From Comamonas sp. NLF-1-9 (GTDB lineage: Bacteria; Pseudomonadota; Gammaproteobacteria; Burkholderiales; Burkholderiaceae_C), in assembly GCF_019195435.1 (NCBI RefSeq), contig NZ_CP078069.1:1302001-1366000 (forward strand): DNA of 64,000 nt, given 5' to 3'. The notes under the pieces were generated by a model. That model made no database searches and was not told where the DNA came from. It saw only the letters and a list, made by a program, of their open reading frames with translations. Positions within the stretch are counted from its first letter, which is position 1. Every line of letters begins with the position of its first letter. The translations under genes and the position numbers were made by a program. This document shows, in pieces, positions 17,186 to 24,942 of this stretch.

Positions 17186-18316
17186 TCATTCCTTCCAGGA
17201 ATAGACGTAGTCGGGCACCTTGACCGCGTCTACGTCGTCGAGCTCCAGCGGGTAGCGCGAATCGATCATCACCGCCACTTCGTCGGTGTACTTGCGCTCG
17301 CCCTGGTTGTTGGCCGCTGCCGCCGCGAAGGCCTTGGGGTGCGGGCCGTGGTGAAAGCCCGAGGGGTGCAGCGTGAACATGCCGGGCTTGATGTTGTCGC
17401 GCGAGAAGAAGTTGCCCTGGTGGTAGAAGATGGACTCGTCAAACTCGTCGTTGTTGTGAAAGAACGGCACCTTGAGCGCGCCCGGGTCGCTCTCGATGGG
17501 GCGCGGCGCGAAGGTGCAGACGATGATGGTGTTCGAGAGGAAGGTCGCGTGCACCGTCGGCGGCAGGTGGTAGCGGTCCGAGAGCAGTTCGCGGATGTCG
17601 CGCCAGTTGAGCTTGACCGGCACGCAGTCGCCGTGCCAGCCCACGGCATCGAGGAAGTTGTACGGGAAGGTGACGGTGGTCACCTGGCCGCGGCGCTTGG
17701 CGCGCACGCGGGTCTCGCGCGTGTCGCTGTACTGCGCCTTGAAGGCCTCGTCGATCTTGGGCGTGTCGAGCACCGCCAGGTCGAACTGCGCGTGGTGGCC
17801 GAGGATGCCGCGCTCGGGCAGCACGAAGAGGTCTTCGGTCGCTTCGATGGTCAGCACCTCGTTGCGCACCTTGGTTTCCAGCCGCCAGGAGGTGCCGCGC
17901 GGGATGTTGATGTAGTCGCCCTCGCGGTAGCTCATGTGGCCGTAGTCGCAGAAGAACTCACCCTCGCCGCGGTGAAAGAACAGGATCATGTCGCCGTCGC
18001 CATTGCGCGCCAGATCGGGCATGGAGGCGCCGAACTTCCAGAAATGCACCTCGGTCTGGCCGTTGTGCATGAAGCGGCGCGCCTTCCAGGGGCAGGGGGC
18101 GCTGTCTTCAAGCTTGTTCAGGTCCAGCAGCGTGAGCTCCAGTGGACCTTCCCACTTGCTCCAGCCCGTTGGCTTGTGCTTGTGCAGGATGTGGCTGGCG
18201 GGGCCGAAAAAGCCGTTGCGCCCGTGCTCGCGCTCGTACAGCCCGTCGGGAATGTCGCAATGGGCTTGGCGGCTGTGCACGCCCTCGCGCAGCGGAAAGG
18301 TGATGTACTTCTTCAT
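17186..18316 (-). CDS. hmgA: Homogentisate 1,2-dioxygenase (short bacterial type)
   Basis: 376-residue cupin-type non-haem iron dioxygenase opening the ring of homogentisate to maleylacetoacetate in Tyr/Phe degradation. The iron ligands His-Glu-His are consistent with FHNNDEFDE, the Glu before SIFYHQGNF, and HHGPHP near residues 280-330. The protein is shorter than the canonical enzyme of about 430 residues, matching a compact betaproteobacterial form. A Shine-Dalgarno GGAGA precedes the ATG. It is divergent from an IclR regulator with a palindromic operator between. Fumarylacetoacetase and maleylacetoacetate isomerase genes are not in this window. Family assignment is good; substrate less certain. 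Confidence 0.8.
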   Translation of the reverse strand: MKKYITFPLREGVHSRQAHCDIPDGLYEREHGRNGFFGPASHILHKHKPTGWSKWEGPLELTLLDLNKLEDSAPCPWKARRFMHNGQTEVHFWKFGASMPDLARNGDGDMILFFHRGEGEFFCDYGHMSYREGDYINIPRGTSWRLETKVRNEVLTIEATEDLFVLPERGILGHHAQFDLAVLDTPKIDEAFKAQYSDTRETRVRAKRRGQVTTVTFPYNFLDAVGWHGDCVPVKLNWRDIRELLSDRYHLPPTVHATFLSNTIIVCTFAPRPIESDPGALKVPFFHNNDEFDESIFYHQGNFFSRDNIKPGMFTLHPSGFHHGPHPKAFAAAAANNQGERKYTDEVAVMIDSRYPLELDDVDAVKVPDYVYSWKE

Positions 18317-18334
18317 CAGAGGTCTCCAGGTGAT

Positions 18335-18359
18335 GTTACGATTAATGTAACGACGTTAC
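18335..18359. promoter_or_regulatory. Palindromic operator for hmgA (three half-sites)
   Basis: Three half-sites in alternating orientation: GTTAC (18335-18339), GTAAC (18347-18351) and GTTAC (18355-18359). They make two overlapping palindromes, GTAAC-GAC-GTTAC and GTTAC-N7-GTAAC. They lie between the predicted hmgA -10 and start codon, a repressor position. The divergent IclR-type protein is the obvious ligand, by inference. Confidence 0.65.
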
Positions 18360-18360
18360 G

Positions 18361-18389
18361 ATAAAAATAATATCGAGAATCTAGGTCAA
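18361..18389 (-). promoter_or_regulatory. Candidate sigma-70 promoter of hmgA
   Basis: Minus-strand -35 TTGACC (18384-18389) and -10 TTTTAT (18361-18366) are 17 bases apart in an AT-rich island. Transcription would start near 18354, inside the palindromic operator. Confidence 0.55.
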
Positions 18390-18523
18390 GCCGGCGGGCC
18401 TGTCAAGCCAGCGCCCCTGGCGCCGTCGTGGTGTCGCCCGTCGCCGTTTGCGCGGCCCGCGACGCCCCTTGCTGCGTGCTGGTGCACACTGGCGGCGCAC
18501 CCTCTCTTCGACTGCATCCAACC

Positions 18524-19297
18524 ATGGCCCGCTCTTCTTCAAACTCCACGCCGGACACCGCCGCGACCGAAGCGCCGGCCGAGCCCGCACCGGTCGGCAT
18601 CCAGTCGCTGGAGCTCGGGCTCGAACTCTTCGAGCTGCTGGCGGCGCAAGAGCAGGCGCTGGGCGTGTCGGATCTGGCGCGCCTGGCGGGCATGCACCGG
18701 GCCAAGGTCTACCGCTACCTGGTCAGCCTGGTGCGCGCCGGCTGGGTGCGCCAGGATGCGGACAGCAGCCTCTACCAGGTCGGCCCGGCGCTGCGCCGCC
18801 TGGCGCTTGCCTGGCTGGCGCGCCAGGATTGGCTGGAGCTCGCGAGCAACGAGGCGCGCGAGCTCGCCCAGACCCAGGGCAACACCTGTCTCGTGGCCGT
18901 GCAGACCGAAGCCGGCGTGTGCGCGGTGCGCGTCTACCAGCCGGGTCAGGGGGTTTCGGTGGGCGTGGCGCCAGGCGCCTTGTTCGATCTGCGCACCTCG
19001 GCCACGGGCCGGGTGTTCGCAGCCTGGGCAGAGCCGGCGCCGGAGGCGCTGACGCCCGCCCAGCGCGCGCACATTCGCAGCCAGGGCGTGGCCGTGGTCG
19101 AGGGCGAGCACGCGCCGGGCATCAACGCGCTGGGCGCGCCGGTGTTCGACGCCCACGGCCATCTGCTGCTGGCGCTCACCCTGGTGGGGCATGGCGCGGC
19201 CTTGCAGGCCGATGCCGCGGGCAGCGCGGCGCTGGCGCTGCGCGAGGCCTGTGCGCGCGTGTCGGGCGCGCTGGGCTGGCAGCCGCCGCAGCGCTGA
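18524..19297 (+). CDS. IclR-family transcriptional regulator
   Basis: 257-residue IclR-type regulator. The winged helix-turn-helix is at about residues 27-85 (LGVSDLARLAGMHRAKVYRYL being the recognition region), followed by the effector-binding domain with TRSGVFxAW-like ATGRVFAAWAEP. It is divergent from hmgA over a 207-bp gap holding a palindromic site, so it most likely controls homogentisate degradation; ligand and sign of regulation are inferred. The ATG at 18524 was chosen because upstream codons in this frame are Cys/Arg-rich and unlike the family. Confidence 0.88.
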   Translation: MARSSSNSTPDTAATEAPAEPAPVGIQSLELGLELFELLAAQEQALGVSDLARLAGMHRAKVYRYLVSLVRAGWVRQDADSSLYQVGPALRRLALAWLARQDWLELASNEARELAQTQGNTCLVAVQTEAGVCAVRVYQPGQGVSVGVAPGALFDLRTSATGRVFAAWAEPAPEALTPAQRAHIRSQGVAVVEGEHAPGINALGAPVFDAHGHLLLALTLVGHGAALQADAAGSAALALREACARVSGALGWQPPQR

Positions 19298-19319
19298 AGC
19301 ACGGCACAATCGAGCGCAC

Positions 19320-19949
19320 ATGGCTTCCGATCTCCTGCTCTGGCTCGCGCTGGGCGCCGCCGCGCTGTTCATCGTCAACGCGCAGCAGCAGCGCGAGCGC
19401 GTTTCGCTGCTGGCCAAGGTGTTGCAGCCCTATCAGGTGGAGCGCTTGATGCAGACGCTGATCGAAGGCTATCTGCGCGCCATGGGCGAGCGCGATGGCG
19501 CGCGGCGCAGTCAGGTGCTGGCCACGCTGCAAGGCAGTGAGGCGCAGTTGTGCGAGCAGTTGCAGCGCCTGGCCAAGGACGTGCAGCGCATGCCGGCGGC
19601 GCAGGCGCGCATCAGCCGCCTGGCCTTCGGTCTGCCTTGGGCCACGCAGTGGCTAGCCGGCCTGAGCTTTGATTTGCGCCGCGCGCTGGCCGTGCACGCG
19701 AACGGCATCGCCCGCGCCATGGCCAACGAGGCAGCGCTGTCCGAGCGCAACCGCGCCTACACGGTGACGGCCGAGCTCTTGCTGCTGCAGCACACCTGCC
19801 ACTGGTATTGCAAGTCGCGCAACGTGGCCTCGGCGCGGCTGCTGGCGCGCCAGCGCACCGCCTGGCCGCAGGTGATTGCCGCGATCAGCGAGCCGACGCG
19901 CCGCGCTTATCTGGCGCTGATCACGGGCCAGACGGCCACGGGGCGGTAA
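19320..19949 (+). CDS. Hypothetical membrane-anchored protein
   Basis: 209-residue protein of no family I recognise. One N-terminal membrane segment (LLLWLALGAAALFIV, residues 5-19) is followed by a soluble, mostly helical region rich in Arg, Gln and Leu with a likely amphipathic or coiled-coil start. Several Cys and Trp residues occur late (HTCHWYCKSRN). The topology suggests a short periplasmic N-terminus and a cytoplasmic body, or the reverse. Its 3' end overlaps the convergent DUF429-type gene by 29 bases. ATG 19320 follows the regulator stop by 22 bases, so co-transcription with the IclR gene is possible. Confidence 0.65.
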   Translation: MASDLLLWLALGAAALFIVNAQQQRERVSLLAKVLQPYQVERLMQTLIEGYLRAMGERDGARRSQVLATLQGSEAQLCEQLQRLAKDVQRMPAAQARISRLAFGLPWATQWLAGLSFDLRRALAVHANGIARAMANEAALSERNRAYTVTAELLLLQHTCHWYCKSRNVASARLLARQRTAWPQVIAAISEPTRRAYLALITGQTATGR

Positions 19950-20757
19950 GAATCCAGCCCTCCAACGGGTCGAGCTGGGGCGGCAGGCCGTAGAGTGCGC
20001 TGCCCTGCGCCCGGGCGCGCTCGGCCCAGGCCGCCTGCACCAGACAGGCCGCTGCATCCAGGTGGTCGCCGCTCGCGTCCTGCAGCAGCAAGGCCTGCTG
20101 CGCCGGCAGCAGCCGCAGGCGCAGGCCCAGACGCGTGCGCCCCTGCTGCAGCGCCTGCACGATGCGCGCGCGCACTGCGGCGCGCTCGGGCGTCTGGCGG
20201 GCGCGCTCGTCGCTCTTGTAGCTGGCGCGGCCCACCAGTTCACGCACCAGCAGGCCGGGGTAGGCTTCGAGCGCCACGCGGCGCGCATCGCCCGCGCACA
20301 GGCCGGGCAGATGCACGCCGGCCTGCAGCAGCAAGGGCATGGCCGCATGCAGCATCAGCGCCACCGGCGGATTGACCCATTTCATCGACGGACTCGAGCC
20401 CGCCGGCCCGTCGGTGGCGCGGTGGGCAAACTTGTGGCCCACCGGGCGCGCCGCGCAGTAGGCGGCAAAGCTGGCGCGCACCTCGGCGCGGCTCTGCCCC
20501 GCGTAGTGCTCGATGCAGGCACGCCATTGCAGCGGCCAGCCCAGCGCCTGCACCAGGGCGCGCGGCAGGCCAAACGGCAGGTCGAACGCGCCCAGCCAGT
20601 TGCGCTCTTGCTGCAGCCAGTGGGAAAAGCCCTCCAGGCTGTCGATGCGCACGAACTCGCTCAGGCGCACCAGCGCGCCGCGGCGCTCGCCCAGCGCCAG
20701 CACGATGGGCTTGCGCCGGCTGGGGCTGCTGGTGAAATCCACGCCCAGCAGCAGCAT
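19921..20757 (-). CDS. DUF429 family protein (predicted RNase H-fold)
   Basis: 278-residue protein matching the DUF429 family, predicted to have an RNase H-like fold; activity is not established. The N-terminal MLLLGVDFTSSPSRRKPIV carries the conserved Asp of the first strand. FDLPFGLP and the EAYPGLLVRELVG stretch (an Asp/Glu-containing E-x-YP motif) are typical. It is a single gene between the convergent hypothetical protein and folE. The C-terminus overlaps the neighbouring gene tail to tail by 29 bases. Confidence 0.75.
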   Translation of the reverse strand: MLLLGVDFTSSPSRRKPIVLALGERRGALVRLSEFVRIDSLEGFSHWLQQERNWLGAFDLPFGLPRALVQALGWPLQWRACIEHYAGQSRAEVRASFAAYCAARPVGHKFAHRATDGPAGSSPSMKWVNPPVALMLHAAMPLLLQAGVHLPGLCAGDARRVALEAYPGLLVRELVGRASYKSDERARQTPERAAVRARIVQALQQGRTRLGLRLRLLPAQQALLLQDASGDHLDAAACLVQAAWAERARAQGSALYGLPPQLDPLEGWILTAPWPSGP

Positions 20758-20800
20758 GGTTCAGACCGGTGGGCCGCCGCGCGCGTGGGCTGCGGCGCGC

Positions 20801-21511
20801 TCAGTCGCGTCCGGGAATGAGGGAGAGGAATTCACGGCGCAGCGTGGCGTCGGTGAGGAAGGCGCCACGCATGACGGAGTTGACCATCTTGCTGTCCATC
20901 TCGCGCACGCCGCGCCAGGACATGCAGAAGTGGCTCGCCTCCATCACCACCGCCAGGCCGTCGGGGCGGGTCTTGTCCATGATGAGGTCGGCCAGTTGCA
21001 CGATGGCCTCTTCCTGGATCTGCGGGCGGCCCATGATCCAGTCGGTCATGCGCGCGTACTTGGACAGGCCGATCACGTTGGTGTGCTCGTTGGGCATCAC
21101 GCCGACCCAGAGCTTGCCGATGACCGGGCAGAAGTGGTGGCTGCAGGCGCTGCGCACGGTGATCGGGCCGACGATGAGCAACTCGTTCAGGCGCGCGGCG
21201 TTGGGGAATTCGGTGACCTCGGGCGCCCGGCCGTAACGGCCGCGAAACACCTCGCTGATGTACATCTTGGCCACGCGCCGCGCGGTGTCCTGGGTGTTGT
21301 GGTCGTTGGCCGTGTCTATCACCAGGCTGTCGAGCACGCCCTGCATCTTGGCCTGCACCTCGTCGAGCAGCGCCTCGAGCTCGCCGGGCTCGATGAACTC
21401 GGCGATGTTGTCGTTGGCAAAAAAGGGCCGGCCCGCCTGGTTCAGGCGTTCGCGAATCTTGACGGAGACGGGTACGCCCTCGTCGGGCGCGCTGGGCAGA
21501 GAATCACTCAT
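20801..21511 (-). CDS. folE: GTP cyclohydrolase I (FolE)
   Basis: 236-residue GTP cyclohydrolase converting GTP to dihydroneopterin triphosphate, the first step of folate synthesis. The zinc site is Cys123 and His126 in RSACSHHFCPVIG, with Cys196 in ASHFCMSWRG. The N-terminus has an extension of about 45 residues relative to the minimal enzyme. The start at ATG 21511 was preferred over an upstream ATG-like codon. Within 3 kb lie nudB, the next enzyme in the pathway, and folA, the last. Repeat copy 3 separates it from clsB. Confidence 0.96.
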   Translation of the reverse strand: MSDSLPSAPDEGVPVSVKIRERLNQAGRPFFANDNIAEFIEPGELEALLDEVQAKMQGVLDSLVIDTANDHNTQDTARRVAKMYISEVFRGRYGRAPEVTEFPNAARLNELLIVGPITVRSACSHHFCPVIGKLWVGVMPNEHTNVIGLSKYARMTDWIMGRPQIQEEAIVQLADLIMDKTRPDGLAVVMEASHFCMSWRGVREMDSKMVNSVMRGAFLTDATLRREFLSLIPGRD

Positions 21512-21553
21512 GCGCGCATGGTACCAGCGAATCGGTCGGCACAACTTGCAAGC

Positions 21554-21608
21554 AATTTATGTCTCTGGCGCCCGCCAATACTGCGCAAGCAGCTATTATT
21601 TTAGTAGT
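21554..21608 (+). repeat. Dispersed repeat, copy 3
   Basis: Intergenic copy between folE and clsB with TCTCTGGCGCCCGCCA in the middle and GCGCAAGCAGCTATTATTTT at the right. Its right end overlaps the stop codon (TAA, complement of 21601-21603) of the minus-strand clsB gene. Confidence 0.65.
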
Positions 21609-22818
21609 TTTTGCCGGTGAGCCAGAGCGCCGCGCGCATGAGCAGGTAGGCGATGTGGTCGAGCGCGCGCTCCAGCCGCGGGCGGCTGGCATAAGTCTGC
21701 GCCGCCAGTGGCTCGCAGCCGTCGATGGCCTGCATCAGACGCGCACGCAGCAGGCGGGCGAATTCGGCGTCGCGCACCATCACGTTGGCCTCGCGCGCCA
21801 GCAGCAGGCTCAGCGGGTCGAGATTGCTCGAACCTACCGTGGCCCAGGGGCGCGCGCCCTCGGCGTCCACTACAGCCACCTTGGCGTGCAGAAAGCTCGG
21901 CGCGTATTCGTGGATGTGCACGCCCGCGGCCAGCAGCGCGCCGTAGACCGGCCGCGCCGCGTGGTATTGCATGAAGTATTCGTAGCGGCCCTGCAGCAGC
22001 AGGTGTACGCGCACGCCGCGGCGCGCGGCCAGCACCAGCGCGCGGCGCAGCTTCCCCCCCGGGATGAAGTAGGCGTTGGCGATGATGATCTCCTCGCGTG
22101 CCTGGGCGATCGCGCGGCGGTAGGACCGCTCGATGCGCGTGCGCAGGCGCAGGTTGTCGCGCAGCAGCAGCGCCGCGCGCACCCCCCGCCCCTGCTGCGG
22201 CGTGCGCGCGCGCAGCCGGTGCAGCGTCTGCGCGGCGCGCCAGTCCTGCAGCGCATGCGCCAGCTGGCGCCGGCGCACCTCGTGCACGGCCTGCATGCGC
22301 AGCCACAGCAAGTCCATCACCGCGCAGGCATAGGCCACCATGCTGCCTTGCACCTGCACCGCAAAATCCAGGCGCGGCGCCTCCAGCCGGCCGCGGTAGG
22401 GGTCTTCAAAATCGTCCAGCACGTTGATGCCGCCGCAAAACAGCACGCGCGCATCGACCACGCAGAGCTTGCGGTGCAGGCGCCGCCAGCGGCTGGGCAG
22501 CAGCAGGCCCAGCGGCCCGAGCGGCGAATACACGCGCAGCTGCACGCCGGCCTGCACCAGGCGCGTGCCCCAGGGCTCGGCGATGAGCCCGGTGCCCACG
22601 CCGTCCACCACCATGCGCACCCGCACCCCGCGGCGTGCGGCGCGCTCGAGCGCGGCGGCCACGCTGGCGCCCTCGCCTGCGGTGCAGAAGATGTAGGTCT
22701 CGAACTGCACGTCGCGCTGAGCGCCGTCGAGCTCGGCAATGAGCGCGGGGAAGAATTCCTGCGAGCCCTGCAGCAGCTTGATGCGATGGTCCGACCCGGC
22801 AAAGGCTGGCAGCGGCAT
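21601..22818 (-). CDS. clsB: Cardiolipin synthase B-type phospholipase D protein
   Basis: 405-residue phospholipase D superfamily protein with two HKD motifs: LHRKLCVVD (His115) followed by GGINV, and LHAKVAVVD followed by GSSNLDPLS. This architecture and absence of N-terminal membrane helices match ClsB (YbhO), which condenses phosphatidylglycerol with a lipid partner to make cardiolipin. An endonuclease/exonuclease/phosphatase gene of YbhP type lies immediately upstream, as in E. coli. The gene ends inside repeat copy 3, which supplies the TAA stop. Confidence 0.9.
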   Translation of the reverse strand: MPLPAFAGSDHRIKLLQGSQEFFPALIAELDGAQRDVQFETYIFCTAGEGASVAAALERAARRGVRVRMVVDGVGTGLIAEPWGTRLVQAGVQLRVYSPLGPLGLLLPSRWRRLHRKLCVVDARVLFCGGINVLDDFEDPYRGRLEAPRLDFAVQVQGSMVAYACAVMDLLWLRMQAVHEVRRRQLAHALQDWRAAQTLHRLRARTPQQGRGVRAALLLRDNLRLRTRIERSYRRAIAQAREEIIIANAYFIPGGKLRRALVLAARRGVRVHLLLQGRYEYFMQYHAARPVYGALLAAGVHIHEYAPSFLHAKVAVVDAEGARPWATVGSSNLDPLSLLLAREANVMVRDAEFARLLRARLMQAIDGCEPLAAQTYASRPRLERALDHIAYLLMRAALWLTGKNY

Positions 22819-22828
22819 GGCGTGCGGC

Positions 22829-23620
22829 TCAGAGCCTGAACTCCGCGATCAGCGGCAAATGGTCGGACATGCGCCACCAGATGCGCCCGCGCGGCACGGT
22901 CAGCGACAGCGGCACCAGGCCGCGTGCATAGACATGGTCCAGGCGCGCCACCGGCAGGCGCGAGGGGTAGGTAAACACCGGCGAGCCGCCGCCATGCTCC
23001 AGCAGGCCGAAGCCGGCGAGCATCTGCGAGAGCTGGTTGCCCCAGTCGTTGAAGTCGCCGGCCACCACCAGCGGGGCGTCTTCGGGTACCTCGCGGCGGA
23101 TGTAGCGCTGCAACTGCGCGACCTGCCGGATGCGGCTGCCCGGCACCAGCCCCAGGTGCACCACGATGGTGTGCACCACCGTGCCCTGCACCTGCACGCA
23201 GGCGTGCAGCAGGCCGCGCTGCTCGAAGCGGTGGTCGGACATGTCTTCATGGCGGCTCTCGAGCACCGGCCAGCGCGTGAGCAGCGCGTTGCCATGCTCA
23301 CCATGGCGGGTGTAGGCATTGGTGTGGTAGACCGCCTCATAGCCTTCGGGCGCGAGGTATTGCGCCTGCGGCACCAGCGGCCAGCGGTCGAAGTAGGCCG
23401 CCTCGCGCCGGTTGCTGCTGCGCACCTCCTGCAGGCAGACGATGTCGGCGTCGAGCTGCTCTATCGCCAGACCCAGGTTGTGGATTTCCAGGCGCCGCGC
23501 CGGCCCCAGGCCTTGCACGCCCTTGTGGATGTTGTAGGTGGCCACGCGCAGGATGCCGCCGGGCAGCTGCGGCAGTTGCGAGGCGGCGAAGTCGGGCTCG
23601 GAGACGGATGGTTCGCTCAT
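22829..23620 (-). CDS. Endonuclease/exonuclease/phosphatase family protein (YbhP-like)
   Basis: 263-residue metal-dependent hydrolase of the DNase I/inositol-phosphatase fold. Conserved elements are ATYNIHKG (metal-binding Asn), IVCLQEV (metal-binding Glu), VVAGDFNDW (Asp/Asn) and the C-terminal SDHLPLIAEF (Asp-His). It lies 10 bases upstream of clsB, the ybhP-ybhO arrangement known from enterics, suggesting a lipid-related rather than DNA-repair role. The ATG overlaps the stop of nudB, so nudB-ybhP-clsB read as one operon. Confidence 0.88.
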   Translation of the reverse strand: MSEPSVSEPDFAASQLPQLPGGILRVATYNIHKGVQGLGPARRLEIHNLGLAIEQLDADIVCLQEVRSSNRREAAYFDRWPLVPQAQYLAPEGYEAVYHTNAYTRHGEHGNALLTRWPVLESRHEDMSDHRFEQRGLLHACVQVQGTVVHTIVVHLGLVPGSRIRQVAQLQRYIRREVPEDAPLVVAGDFNDWGNQLSQMLAGFGLLEHGGGSPVFTYPSRLPVARLDHVYARGLVPLSLTVPRGRIWWRMSDHLPLIAEFRL

Positions 23621-24072
23621 GCGGGAGAAAGAAAGTGCGGCAACCAGAGAATAGCCTCAGCGTTGGACGGCGAGTAACAGCGGTCGGCCGCCTCGCGCCA
23701 GGGCAGCCAGGCGCAGGCGGTGTGCTCGCGCGGGTTCAGGCGCACCGGCGCGGGCGCCGGCAGGCACAGGCCAAGCACGTGCTCGGTGTTGGTCATCACG
23801 CCGGGAGCGTAGCGGTGGCGCCATTGCGGGTACAGGCTGTAGACGTTCTCCAGCCCCCAGTCCGTCAGGCGGCAGCCCGGGGCGGCGCCGTCCAGGCCGG
23901 TTTCCTCGCGCACTTCGCGCAGCGCCGTCTCGCGCCAGCTCTCGCCCGCGCTCTGTTTGCTGCCGGTGACCGATTGCCAGAAGTCCTCGGCACTGTCGGC
24001 GCGGCGCAGCACCAGCACGTGCAGTGCGGCAGTGTGGATCACGACGAGGACCGATTCGGGAATCTTGTACAT
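23617..24072 (-). CDS. nudB: Dihydroneopterin triphosphate diphosphatase NudB
   Basis: 151-residue Nudix hydrolase removing pyrophosphate from dihydroneopterin triphosphate in folate synthesis. The Nudix box reads [24 protein letters not shown], with one residue more than the canonical G-x5-E spacing, as usual in this subfamily (shown here as TGSKQSAGE plus REVREETG). The start is ATG 24072 ([12 protein letters not shown]), matching the family. It is the promoter-proximal gene of nudB-ybhP-clsB and divergent from folA. Confidence 0.9.
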   Translation of the reverse strand: MYKIPESVLVVIHTAALHVLVLRRADSAEDFWQSVTGSKQSAGESWRETALREVREETGLDGAAPGCRLTDWGLENVYSLYPQWRHRYAPGVMTNTEHVLGLCLPAPAPVRLNPREHTACAWLPWREAADRCYSPSNAEAILWLPHFLSPA

Positions 24073-24182
24073 GGCGGCAACGAGGCGGCGAAGGGGTAGC
24101 GAGGCCCCAGCCAGGAGGCGGGCGGCCCGCCCCATGGCAGAGCCCCGTTATATTCCAGCGTTCAACCACCCAGCCCGCCACC

Positions 24183-24677
24183 ATGGAAATTGCCCTGATC
24201 TACGCCCGCGCCGCCAACGGCGTGATCGGCAGGGACGGCGCCATGCCCTGGCACCTGCCCGAAGACCTGGCGCACTTCAAGACGCTCACCCGGGGAGGGC
24301 CGGTCATCATGGGGCGCAAGACCTGGGATTCGCTGCCCGAACGCTTTCGCCCCCTGCCCGGCCGGCTCAACATCGTCGTCACGCGGCAGCGCGATTGGCA
24401 TGAAATCGGGGCAAAAACCGCTCCTGGCCTGCGCGAAGCGCTGCATATTGCGAAGCAGTCGGGCGCGGCCACCGCCTGGGTCATTGGCGGCGCGCAGATC
24501 TTTGCCACCGCCCTGCCCCTGGCCACGCGCGCGGAAGTGACGGAAATCGGCCAGGATTTTGCCGGCGACACTTTCGCTCCGGACCTGGGGCCAGAGTGGG
24601 CGCTGGCGGCGCACAGCGACCACGTGAGCGCCCAAGGCTTGCCCCTGCGCTTTGCGCGTTACGAGCGGCGCGGCTAA
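24183..24677 (+). CDS. folA: Dihydrofolate reductase
   Basis: 164-residue DHFR reducing dihydrofolate to tetrahydrofolate; target of trimethoprim. Family sequence is clear: [28 protein letters not shown] with the active-site Asp region, [21 protein letters not shown] for NADPH binding, and WVIGGAQIF. The ATG at 24183 follows the divergent nudB start by 110 bases. thyA is not adjacent, unlike many relatives. Bases 24399-24450 show a weak resemblance to the dispersed repeat, but the protein aligns here without an obvious insertion. Confidence 0.96.
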   Translation: MEIALIYARAANGVIGRDGAMPWHLPEDLAHFKTLTRGGPVIMGRKTWDSLPERFRPLPGRLNIVVTRQRDWHEIGAKTAPGLREALHIAKQSGAATAWVIGGAQIFATALPLATRAEVTEIGQDFAGDTFAPDLGPEWALAAHSDHVSAQGLPLRFARYERRG

Positions 24678-24701
24678 GGTCGCGGTATTTGGGCACCCCA
24701 C

Positions 24702-24938
24702 ATGCGAGAGTTTCACGACACCCAGGGCCAGCGCTGGCAGGCCGCACCCATGTATGCCTCTTACGGGCAGATGCTGCTGGTCTTCAGCCGCATGGACGGC
24801 CACGACATCCTGCAAAAGCAGATGTTCGCCGACACCCTGCCCCAGGCCGAGGACGAGCTGGCGCAGCTTGACGAGGCCGCGCTGCGCCAGTGGCTGGCCG
24901 AGGCTCAGCCTTGGGACTTCAACGCCAAAAAATTCTGA
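24702..24938 (+). CDS. Small conserved hypothetical protein
   Basis: 78-residue cytoplasmic protein beginning MREFHDTQGQRWQAAPMYAS and ending WDFNAKKF. It is soluble, acidic in the centre (AEDELAQLDEAALRQW) and has no signal peptide or membrane segment. Coding bias is normal. I do not recognise a domain; similar short proteins occur in related Burkholderiales, which is from memory. It is 24 bases after folA and its stop is 4 bases from the convergent lipA stop. Confidence 0.65.
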   Translation: MREFHDTQGQRWQAAPMYASYGQMLLVFSRMDGHDILQKQMFADTLPQAEDELAQLDEAALRQWLAEAQPWDFNAKKF

Positions 24939-24942
24939 GCGC

